A DNA stretch of 32,039 nucleotides. It comes from Hespellia sp. (GTDB taxonomy: Bacteria; Bacillota; Clostridia; Lachnospirales; Lachnospiraceae). The notes under the pieces were generated by a model that was given only the letters and a program-made list of their open reading frames with translations, was not told where the DNA came from and searched no databases. Each line of letters starts with the position of its first letter. Positions within the stretch are counted from its first letter, which is position 1. Of the stretch, positions 25,913 to 32,039 are shown piece after piece. Both the position numbers and the translations under genes were made by a program. The stretch covers positions 1-32,039 of the forward strand of contig JAAVXR010000033.1 of assembly GCA_022790755.1 (NCBI GenBank), in the 5' to 3' direction.

Positions 25913-28612
25913 TTGAATGTAAAAAAGGGATTTGCGTTATTACTGATTGTAGCGTTGATGAGCACCGGTTTGGCAAGTGAAAGAGTTTTCGCAGAAGAGG
26001 GTGAGGGCGCTTTGCAGACAGATACGCAGACAAAGACAGAAGATAACACTGCTTCACATGTGGAAGATGAGGCAGGAGACAGCGATGTAGAGAATGTGGA
26101 AGATCCTGTTCCGGCAGAAGAGGATCTTCCAGAAACGCCGGAAACGGATGCAGAGACGCAGGGGGAGCAAGTGCAGGAACCGGAAGCAGAACCGGCAGCG
26201 CAGTCGGATGTACAGCCTATGGCAGATGCAGTGTCTGTCAATTATCAGGTACATTCACAGACCTATGGCTGGCGGCCGACGGGAAAAGACGGCGAGAGCG
26301 TGGGAACGACCGGAGAGGCAAAACGCGTGGAAAGCCTGAAGATTGCGGTCAGCAGTAACGTGCCGGGAGGAATTCAGTACCGCGCGTTTATTGAGGGAAA
26401 AGGTTGGACAGAATGGGGCGCCGACGGAGCAGAAGTTGGAACCACCGGTCAGTCCAAGCGTCTGGAGGCTTTTCAGGTGAGGTTGACCGGAGAGCTGGCA
26501 GAAAAGTATCATGTATATTATTGTACGCATGCACAGACCTATGATTGGCTGGACTGGGCTATGGACGGGGCAACTTCCGGAACGATCGGCTATGACAAGA
26601 GATTGGAAGCTGTAAAAATCGAATTGGTGCCAAAAAATGGTCAGGCTCCGGGAAATACAGCGAATCCAAAACGGGTACAGGACAGTATTGCTTATAATAC
26701 TCATGTGCAAAGTTATGGATGGCTTTCGGAAGTAAAAGACGGAGCAACTTCTGGGACGACTGGCTTGGCAAAACGTGTGGAGTCACTCACAATTTCATTG
26801 AGGAGTGAGACGGAAGGTAATGTTCAATTTTCTGGTTACGTGGAAGGTATAGGTTGGACAGACTGGAGTAATAATTTCGGGTCGATCGGTACAGTCGGTC
26901 AGTCCAAGCGCCTGGAAGCCATTCGGATAAAATTAGATGGAAAAATTGCGGAACAGTATGACGTCTATTATCGGACGCACGCACAGACTTACGGCTGGTT
27001 GGATTGGACAAAAAATGGAGAGATCTCCGGCAGCGTCGGCTATGATAAGCGAATGGAGTCGCTGGAGATTCGGCTGGTTGCCAAAAATGGAGCGGCTCCG
27101 GGAAGCACCGGAACGCCAAATCATATTTTGCAGGGAGTGTCTTATAGCTCGTACGTGGAAGGTCAGGGTTGGAAAACGGCTGAAAATGGCGCAGAATGTG
27201 GAACAACCGGACAAGCTAAACGTATGGAATCGCTGAGACTTTCTGTGGTAGATTCGAAATACTCCGGTGGGGTGACTTACAGCGCATATGTACAGAGTTA
27301 CGGATGGCAGCCGGAGGCGTCCAACGGAGGAAATACTGGTACTGAAGGAAGCGGAAAACGAATGGAAGCCATTAAAATTCGTCTGACCGGAGAACTGGCA
27401 GAACACTATGATATTTATTATCAGGTGCATGTGCAGAGTATCGGTTGGATGGATTGGGCAAAAAATGGTGAAGTAGCAGGTACATATAACAACAGTAAGC
27501 GAATCGAGTCCTTCAAAGTTTGTCTGGTTGAGAAAGGAAAAGCAGCACCGGGGAATACCGCAGTTCCTTCCTATGCATACAATCTGAAAACAGAGACGTT
27601 TGCAGAAGGAATTGGCTGGATGTCTGCGGGAAATGGAGTCACATGTGGTACAACGGGTCAAAGTAGACGGCTGGAAGCTTTTAAGGTTTCTGTGTCCGAC
27701 GATAGATACTCAGGAGGAATTCAGTACCAGGCATATATGCAGGGCAGTGGATGGAATCCGGTAGTCGAGAATGGAGCAGAAGCTGGCCTTGCGGGAAGCG
27801 GAAAGCGGATGGAAGCAGTTAAAATCAATCTGACCGGAGAACTGGCAGAAAAGTATCATATTTATTATCGTGCGTACGTGCAGTCCTACGGATGGCTTGG
27901 ATGGGCGGCTGATGGAACTCCGGCGGGAACGGCCAATTTTGGAAAACGAATGGAAGCCGTTCAGATTATGATGGTACCGAAAGTATTGGCGGCTCCAGGT
28001 GTGCTCAGAGATGCATATATCAGTGATATTTATGGTATTGATGTTTCTGCCCACAACGGAAACGTGATTTGGTCCAGTGTGAGAAGTTATGGAACAGAAT
28101 TTGCAATGTTAAGAGTTACGACCAAGAATTTGCAAAAAGATACGACGTTTGAGGCTAATTACAAAGGAGCTGTGTCCAATGGAATTCGGGTAGGTGTCTA
28201 CAAATACGGATATGCAACCACAGTGGAAGAGGCGAGAGAGGAAGCAAGATCTGTCCTTCGAGCGCTTAACGGCCGACCGTTATCCTTCCCGGTTGCGTAT
28301 GACGTGGAGGATTCCGTGCAGCAAGTTTTGGGAAAAGAAAAGTTGAATCAAATTATTGATGCTTTCCAGGCAGAAATTGAGAACGCTGGTTACAAATTTA
28401 TGCTGTATACAAATTTGAACTGGTTGAATAATGTGTTGGATGCACAGCATTTCGCGGATGAAGACATCTGGATTGCCCGCTATCGCAGCTTTGGATTGGG
28501 TCATGGCTATACCGGCCCAGGAAATGTTACGATGTGGCAGTTTACATCTGTAGGTCAAGTACCGGGAGTCTCCGGAAATGTAGATCGAAATGTAGCGTAT
28601 AAGATGTATTAA
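25913..28612 (+). CDS. secreted GH25 lysozyme with twelve N-terminal ChW repeats
   Basis: GH25 muramidases hydrolyse the MurNAc-GlcNAc bond of peptidoglycan. The 899-residue protein starts at TTG behind an AAGGAGGAGGAG run; the nearby ATG at 25917 meets a stop at once. A signal peptide (cleavage likely after VFA, residue 27) and an acidic, Glu/Asp/Pro-rich spacer (28-107) precede twelve ChW repeats (109-698). The enzyme domain (707-899) comes last, the reverse of the order in its three neighbours. Catalytic features are intact: D710 in YGIDVSAHNG, the D797-V-E799 pair, WIARY, and MWQFTSVGQVPG. Repeats here are more divergent than in the other three proteins. A terminator lies about 55 bp downstream. 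Confidence 0.93.
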   Translation: MNVKKGFALLLIVALMSTGLASERVFAEEGEGALQTDTQTKTEDNTASHVEDEAGDSDVENVEDPVPAEEDLPETPETDAETQGEQVQEPEAEPAAQSDVQPMADAVSVNYQVHSQTYGWRPTGKDGESVGTTGEAKRVESLKIAVSSNVPGGIQYRAFIEGKGWTEWGADGAEVGTTGQSKRLEAFQVRLTGELAEKYHVYYCTHAQTYDWLDWAMDGATSGTIGYDKRLEAVKIELVPKNGQAPGNTANPKRVQDSIAYNTHVQSYGWLSEVKDGATSGTTGLAKRVESLTISLRSETEGNVQFSGYVEGIGWTDWSNNFGSIGTVGQSKRLEAIRIKLDGKIAEQYDVYYRTHAQTYGWLDWTKNGEISGSVGYDKRMESLEIRLVAKNGAAPGSTGTPNHILQGVSYSSYVEGQGWKTAENGAECGTTGQAKRMESLRLSVVDSKYSGGVTYSAYVQSYGWQPEASNGGNTGTEGSGKRMEAIKIRLTGELAEHYDIYYQVHVQSIGWMDWAKNGEVAGTYNNSKRIESFKVCLVEKGKAAPGNTAVPSYAYNLKTETFAEGIGWMSAGNGVTCGTTGQSRRLEAFKVSVSDDRYSGGIQYQAYMQGSGWNPVVENGAEAGLAGSGKRMEAVKINLTGELAEKYHIYYRAYVQSYGWLGWAADGTPAGTANFGKRMEAVQIMMVPKVLAAPGVLRDAYISDIYGIDVSAHNGNVIWSSVRSYGTEFAMLRVTTKNLQKDTTFEANYKGAVSNGIRVGVYKYGYATTVEEAREEARSVLRALNGRPLSFPVAYDVEDSVQQVLGKEKLNQIIDAFQAEIENAGYKFMLYTNLNWLNNVLDAQHFADEDIWIARYRSFGLGHGYTGPGNVTMWQFTSVGQVPGVSGNVDRNVAYKMY
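26237..28006 (+). repeat. twelve ChW repeats (four triads) in the GH25 lysozyme
   Basis: Four triads cover residues 109-698. The third member of each begins (D/H)(V/I)YY and ends with a linker containing APG. Several second members replace THVQTYGW with forms such as FIEGKGW or YVEGIGW, so this copy has drifted furthest. Confidence 0.85.
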
Positions 28613-28668
28613 TAAATAATTTTAAAGATAGGCAAAGAATATCGGGCAGAAGAACGGGGTCGCAGGCG

Positions 28669-28692
28669 ACCGGGAAACTGCCCGGTATTTTT
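28669..28692 (+). terminator. intrinsic terminator of the ChW operon
   Basis: ACCGGG (28669-28674) and CCCGGT (28681-28686) form a stem with a 6-base loop, followed by ATTTTT. An alternative longer fold pairs CGGGCAG (28643-28649) with CTGCCCG (28678-28684) around an inner GGTCGC/GCGACC hairpin. Both would stop transcription after the lysozyme gene. Confidence 0.7.
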
Positions 28693-28708
28693 ATGAGGGG
28701 GAGGGGAA

Positions 28709-28960
28709 GATTCTGCCGCCATGCATTTGGCGAGTGGAAGCTGCACTGTGAGGGGATGCGGGACGAAAAGAGTCTTGCCCGCACTCCATTGCACAGGACA
28801 TTGCGATGAGCCTCCGAAAGCAGAAATCGTGTTCAGCTTAGGCTTCCACGATTTCCTGAGTCTCATCTCCATTGTGCAAAAGTCGTTTGAGCAAGACTCT
28901 TTTCGTCCCGCATCCCCTCACAGTGCAGCTTCCACTCGCCAAATGCATGGCGGCAGAATC
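28709..28960. repeat. long inverted repeat with perfect 70-bp arms
   Basis: The left arm 28709-28778 is the exact reverse complement of the right arm 28891-28960, from GATTCTGCCGCC inward to GAGTCTTGC. The 112-bp centre contains further nested pairs in the right order: TTGCACA (28789-28795) with TGTGCAA (28873-28879), GATGAG (28805-28810) with CTCATC (28862-28867), and GAAATCGTG (28823-28831) with CACGATTTC (28847-28855). The whole segment folds as one long hairpin. No target-site duplication is visible, and open frames across it are by-products of the palindrome. Confidence 0.9.
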
Positions 28961-29041
28961 CTGCAAGGATAGAGTGATGTGGTGATATTTCAAGTCTTAT
29001 GCGATGGTGTACCGACTGAGCGACCGACCCCTCTAATTCCT

Positions 29042-29301
29042 GGAAAATTCGTTGCAATGTAAATTTTTGCCAGCAACCAGCCAAGCGAGAGCACCGATGT
29101 CTGTTGCAGACAATGCAGGGGCGTTCAATATGGAGGTGAAATCCACTGCTTACGGAATCTTAGGCGTGAAGCCGCTGCTGAAACGCCTTAGATTCCGTTG
29201 GCAGTTAGTTCGCCGGAATATTGCCCCGTCTGCAACAGACATCGGTGCTCTCGCTTGGCGTCCCCCCATCCGCAAAAACACACATATCACAACGAATTTC
29301 C
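29042..29301. repeat. second long structured inverted repeat
   Basis: Nested arms pair in order: GGAAAATTCGTTG (29042-29054) with CAACGAATTTCC (29290-29301, one base shorter), TTTTTGC (29064-29070) with GCAAAAA (29272-29278), a perfect 32-bp pair (29080-29111 with 29228-29259), and an inner ACGGAATCTTAGGCGT (29152-29167) with ACGCCTTAGATTCCGT (29183-29198, one mismatch). It lies between the first inverted repeat and the plsX promoter. The 81 bp between the two elements (28961-29041) shows no gene or clear signal. Confidence 0.85.
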
Positions 29302-29311
29302 CACGTTTTTA

Positions 29312-29340
29312 TTGATTTTTACCTTGATGTTTAGTAGAAT
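29312..29340 (+). promoter_or_regulatory. candidate promoter for plsX-acpP
   Basis: TTGATT (29312-29317) and TAGAAT (29335-29340) are separated by 17 bp, ending 29 bp before ATG 29370. It lies just outside the second inverted repeat. No FapR-like operator was recognised. Confidence 0.55.
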
Positions 29341-29369
29341 GAATAGAAGTAACATGAGGAGGAAGAAAA

Positions 29370-30368
29370 ATGTCTGAGATGACGAGGGTTGCGCTGGACG
29401 CAATGGGTGGAGATTATGCTCCGAAAGAGATTGTGAAAGGCGCTGTGGATGCGGTAAATGCGCGGAAGGATATTCAGGTGATTTTGACCGGTCGGGAGGA
29501 CTTGATCCGGCAGGAACTGAAAGCCTACTCGTATCCGGAAGATCAGATCGAGATCGTGCATGCGTCGGAGGTCATTGAGACAGCAGAGCCTCCGGTGACA
29601 GCCATTCGCAGGAAGAAGGATTCTTCGCTTGTGCGGGCCATGAATCTCGTGAAGAATGGAGAGGCGGATGCCTTTGTTTCGGCCGGAAGTTCCGGTGCCA
29701 TTTTGGTGGGAGGGCAGGTGCTGATTGGCAGGATCAAAGGAGTGGAAAGAGCGCCTTTGGCGCCGTTGATTCCTACCGCGAAAGGGGTCTCTCTTCTGAT
29801 TGACTGCGGAGCCAATGTGGACGCGCGATCGTCCCACTTGGTTCAATTTGCAAAGATTGGCTCTCTGTATATGGAGCATGTGATGGGTGTCAAAAATCCG
29901 AAAGTGGGAATTGTCAATATCGGTGCGGAGGAAGAGAAGGGAAATGCACTGGTTAAGGAGACGTTTCCGCTTCTGAAATCCTGTGAGGACATTCATTTTG
30001 TCGGAAGCGTCGAGGCGCGGGAGATTCCGGCCGGAAAAGTGGATGTTGTCGTGTGCGAAGCCTTTGTAGGAAATGTCATTTTGAAGTTATATGAAGGTGT
30101 CGGAGCCACTTTAATCAAAGAAGTGAAGCGTGGAATGATGACGAGTCTTAGGAGTAAGATTGGTGCGCTGCTTGTAAAACCGGCTTTGAAGGAGACGTTA
30201 AAAGCCTTTGATTCCAGTGAATATGGCGGGGCTCCAATGCTTGGTTTAAATGGGCTGGTCGTCAAAGCACATGGAAGTTCCACTGCAAAAGAGATCAAGA
30301 CTTCGATTTTGCAGTGCGTGCAATTTAAACAGCAGGATATCGGTGAAAAGATCCGAAAAGGAATTTAA
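29370..30368 (+). CDS. plsX: phosphate acyltransferase PlsX
   Basis: PlsX converts acyl-ACP to acyl-phosphate, the substrate of PlsY, in the first step of phospholipid synthesis in most Gram-positive bacteria. At 332 residues the length is typical. The conserved start VALDAMGGDYAP, the ADAFVSAGSSGAIL segment, LIDCGAN and CEAFVGNVILK are all present. AGGAGGAAGAAAA precedes the ATG. acpP follows 26 bp downstream, giving the lipid-synthesis pair often seen before rnc. The usual rpmF and DUF177 genes upstream are missing; large inverted repeats occupy that place. Confidence 0.97.
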   Translation: MSEMTRVALDAMGGDYAPKEIVKGAVDAVNARKDIQVILTGREDLIRQELKAYSYPEDQIEIVHASEVIETAEPPVTAIRRKKDSSLVRAMNLVKNGEADAFVSAGSSGAILVGGQVLIGRIKGVERAPLAPLIPTAKGVSLLIDCGANVDARSSHLVQFAKIGSLYMEHVMGVKNPKVGIVNIGAEEEKGNALVKETFPLLKSCEDIHFVGSVEAREIPAGKVDVVVCEAFVGNVILKLYEGVGATLIKEVKRGMMTSLRSKIGALLVKPALKETLKAFDSSEYGGAPMLGLNGLVVKAHGSSTAKEIKTSILQCVQFKQQDIGEKIRKGI

Positions 30369-30394
30369 AGAAAGCAAAGAGGAGAGAAACAACT

Positions 30395-30625
30395 ATGGAA
30401 TTTGAAAAACTGCAGGATATTATAGCGTCAGTATTGGGAATGCCGAAAGAGGATGTTACGCCAGATTCTAAATTTGTAGATGACCTTGGCGCAGATTCTC
30501 TGGATATTTTCCAGATCATCATGGAGATTGAAGAAGAATTCAGTATTGAGATTAATAACGACGATGCGGAGAAGATCCGTACAGTACAAGATGCGGTTGA
30601 CCAGATTAAAAACGTTGTGGATTAA
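30395..30625 (+). CDS. acpP: acyl carrier protein
   Basis: ACP carries growing acyl chains on a phosphopantetheine arm during fatty-acid synthesis. The 76-residue acidic protein has the attachment motif DLGADSLD with the modified serine at residue 35, followed by FQIIMEIEEEF. The residue after DSLD is Ile rather than the more usual Val, which is a common variant. A GAGGAGAG site precedes the ATG. It is co-transcribed with plsX and followed by a strong terminator. Confidence 0.97.
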   Translation: MEFEKLQDIIASVLGMPKEDVTPDSKFVDDLGADSLDIFQIIMEIEEEFSIEINNDDAEKIRTVQDAVDQIKNVVD

Positions 30626-30632
30626 GACAGTA

Positions 30633-30656
30633 GAAAAAGCCCAGACGGGCTTTTTC
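30633..30656 (+). terminator. intrinsic terminator after acpP
   Basis: A 10-bp perfect stem (GAAAAAGCCC at 30633-30642 and GGGCTTTTTC at 30647-30656) with a 4-base loop has a built-in T run, and lies eight bases after the acpP stop. It should separate plsX-acpP from rnc-smc at least partly. Confidence 0.88.
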
Positions 30657-30673
30657 ATTTTCAGAAGAGAGGC

Positions 30674-30878
30674 AATTGTGAAACTTTAAGTTGTGAGAAT
30701 ATTCTGACAATATATTCCGTTCAAATCCTACTGCGCCAAACATTACATCAAGCCCAATAAAGCAGAAGACAGTCGGGGATGGCCCTCCTGCCTTCTATGG
30801 TCTTGATTCCATGGCGCAAAATGGCTTTTCACAGAACATATTGTCAGAATATTCGGCAAGGTTATTGGTTTCACAATT
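30674..30878. repeat. third long structured inverted repeat, upstream of rnc
   Basis: Nested arms pair in order: AATTGTGAAAC (30674-30684) with GTTTCACAATT (30868-30878), GAATATTCTGACAATAT (30697-30713) with ATATTGTCAGAATATTC (30838-30854), TGCGCCA (30732-30738) with TGGCGCA (30812-30818), and ATCAAG (30747-30752) with CTTGAT (30802-30807). The element fills the acpP-rnc gap and ends 46 bp before the rnc start. No distinct promoter for rnc was identified. Confidence 0.82.
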
Positions 30879-30924
30879 CTCTTGTCCAGTGAAGAGAGAG
30901 TAATAGGAAAGGGGTGATGATTAT

Positions 30925-31623
30925 ATGACGGAAAAGTTAGCGGTGCTGGAGGAGCGGATCGGATATCAATTTCGGGATCGGAAGAAGTTGCAAAATGCGA
31001 TGATGCACAGTTCTTATACGAATGAGCGGCGTCTGCCGAAATATCAGTGTAATGAGCGGCTTGAATTTCTGGGAGATGCTGTGTTGGAATTGGTTTCCAG
31101 TGAATATTTGTTTCTGGAAAGTCCCCAGATGCCGGAGGGAGAGCTGACGAAGACAAGGGCGAGTATGGTCTGTGAACCGGCACTTGCTTTCTGTGCAAGA
31201 GAGATTGAGCTAGGGAAATATCTTCTACTCGGAAAAGGAGAGGATGCCACGGGAGGCAGAGAGCGGGACTCTATCACTTCGGACGCTATGGAGGCTTTGA
31301 TCGGTGCAATTTACCTGGACGGTGGGTTTACTAGTGCAAAAGAGTTTATACGAAAATTCATTTTAAAGGATTTGGAACATAAAAAACTCTTTTATGATAG
31401 CAAGACCATCTTGCAGGAAATGGTGCAGGCGCAGATGGAAGGTCCGGTATCTTATCAGCTTTTGGGGGAAGAAGGTCCGGATCATAACAAATCGTTTTCT
31501 GTTCGGGTTCTAATCCAGGGAAAAGAGTGTGGGATCGGAAAGGGACGAACGAAAAAAGCAGCGGAACAGCAGGCTGCTTATCGAGCAATACTAATGCTGC
31601 GTGGAAAGAATCAGGGAGTATAA
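30925..31623 (+). CDS. rnc: ribonuclease III
   Basis: RNase III cleaves double-stranded RNA in rRNA precursors and in many mRNAs. The 232-residue protein has the signature NERLEFLGDAVLEL (residues 43-56) with metal-binding E47 and D51, the later SDAMEALIGAIYLDGG containing the catalytic Asp and Glu, and a C-terminal double-stranded-RNA-binding domain ending GRTKKAAEQQAAYRAI. AAAGGGGTGAT precedes ATG 30925. smc follows after six bases, a common Firmicutes pair. The long inverted repeat directly upstream could, if transcribed, be a substrate of the enzyme itself. Confidence 0.97.
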   Translation: MTEKLAVLEERIGYQFRDRKKLQNAMMHSSYTNERRLPKYQCNERLEFLGDAVLELVSSEYLFLESPQMPEGELTKTRASMVCEPALAFCAREIELGKYLLLGKGEDATGGRERDSITSDAMEALIGAIYLDGGFTSAKEFIRKFILKDLEHKKLFYDSKTILQEMVQAQMEGPVSYQLLGEEGPDHNKSFSVRVLIQGKECGIGKGRTKKAAEQQAAYRAILMLRGKNQGV

Positions 31624-31629
31624 ATATAC

Positions 31630-32039
31630 ATGTATTTGAAGAGTATTGAAGTACAAGGATTTAAGTCTTTTGCTCATAAGATAAAATTTGAATTTCATAA
31701 TGGGATAACCGGAATTGTAGGTCCCAACGGAAGTGGTAAGAGCAATGTTGCCGATGCTGTGCGTTGGGTGCTCGGAGAGCAGCGGATCAAACAGCTCAGG
31801 GGCGGAACCATGCAGGATGTGATATTTTCCGGGACAGAAAACCGGAAACCGTTGAGTTATGCGTCAGTGGCAATCACGTTGGATAATTCCGATCATAAGT
31901 TGCAGGTGGATTATGAGGAAGTAACAGTGACGCGAAAACTGTATCGCTCCGGGGAAAGTGAATATTTGATCAATGGTGCGATTTGTCGTCTGAAGGATAT
32001 TCAGGAGATGTTTTATGACACGGGTATCGGAAAAGAAGG
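31630..32039 (+). CDS. smc: chromosome segregation protein SMC (5' part)
   Basis: SMC forms the ring of bacterial condensin with ScpA and ScpB and organises the chromosome. Only the first 136 codons are in the window; the full protein is usually near 1180 residues. The N-terminal ATPase head is recognisable from MYLKSIEVQGFKSFA, Walker A GPNGSGKSN, the DAVRWVLGEQ segment, MQDVIFSGTENRKPL and the DTGIGKE near the window end. The start at ATG 31630 follows GGGAG at a somewhat long spacing of 11 bases. The frame is open to the last base. Confidence 0.96.
   Translation, partial: MYLKSIEVQGFKSFAHKIKFEFHNGITGIVGPNGSGKSNVADAVRWVLGEQRIKQLRGGTMQDVIFSGTENRKPLSYASVAITLDNSDHKLQVDYEEVTVTRKLYRSGESEYLINGAICRLKDIQEMFYDTGIGKE

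Noticed and set aside
28709-28960. Insertion sequence with terminal inverted repeats
   Set aside because: The 112-bp centre is too short for a transposase, and no target-site duplication was seen. A non-autonomous element remains possible and is given as a finding.
28721-28972. Open frames of 73-87 codons on both strands across the inverted repeats (28609-29315)
   Set aside because: They arise from palindromic sequence, have no recognisable domains and are not preceded by ribosome binding sites.

Overview
The window looks like chromosomal DNA of a Gram-positive anaerobe of class Clostridia, most likely family Lachnospiraceae. The reasons are the strong AGGAGG-type ribosome binding sites, the moderate-to-low GC content, the gene set uvrB-uvrA-mreB-recD2-comF-cdaA-cdaR-HPr and plsX-acpP-rnc-smc, and above all four consecutive secreted proteins carrying ChW (clostridial hydrophobic, conserved Trp) repeats. 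No genus is claimed.

Layout. Bases 1-2259 are an AT-rich stretch of decaying accessory genes: a metallophosphoesterase without its N-terminus, a RhuM-type protein with an internal deletion, and a frameshifted DUF4062-like fragment. Bases 2260-11294 hold excision repair (uvrB, uvrA), the cell-shape actin mreB, the helicase recD2 and comF. Bases 11352-15209 hold two uncharacterised membrane proteins, the c-di-AMP synthase cdaA, its partner cdaR and an HPr-like protein. A bidirectional terminator separates these from a convergent LytR-CpsA-Psr (LCP) gene.

Bases 16629-28612 are the most distinctive part: a probable four-gene operon encoding a GH78 alpha-L-rhamnosidase, an NlpC/P60-like peptidase, a LytG-type glucosaminidase and a GH25 lysozyme. 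All four have signal peptides. All four carry ChW repeats in multiples of three (9, 6, 6 and 12 repeats, that is 11 triads). Together they form a set of enzymes that should act on sugar and peptide bonds of the cell envelope while held to the surface by the same kind of repeat. The LCP gene, of a family that attaches glycopolymers to peptidoglycan, is transcribed divergently from this operon.

Bases 28613-30924 surround plsX and acpP and contain three large structured inverted repeats of about 205-260 bp. The first has two perfect 70-bp arms, and the third lies directly upstream of rnc (RNase III). The window ends in rnc and the start of smc. No tRNA, rRNA, CRISPR array, transposase or integrase was recognised.
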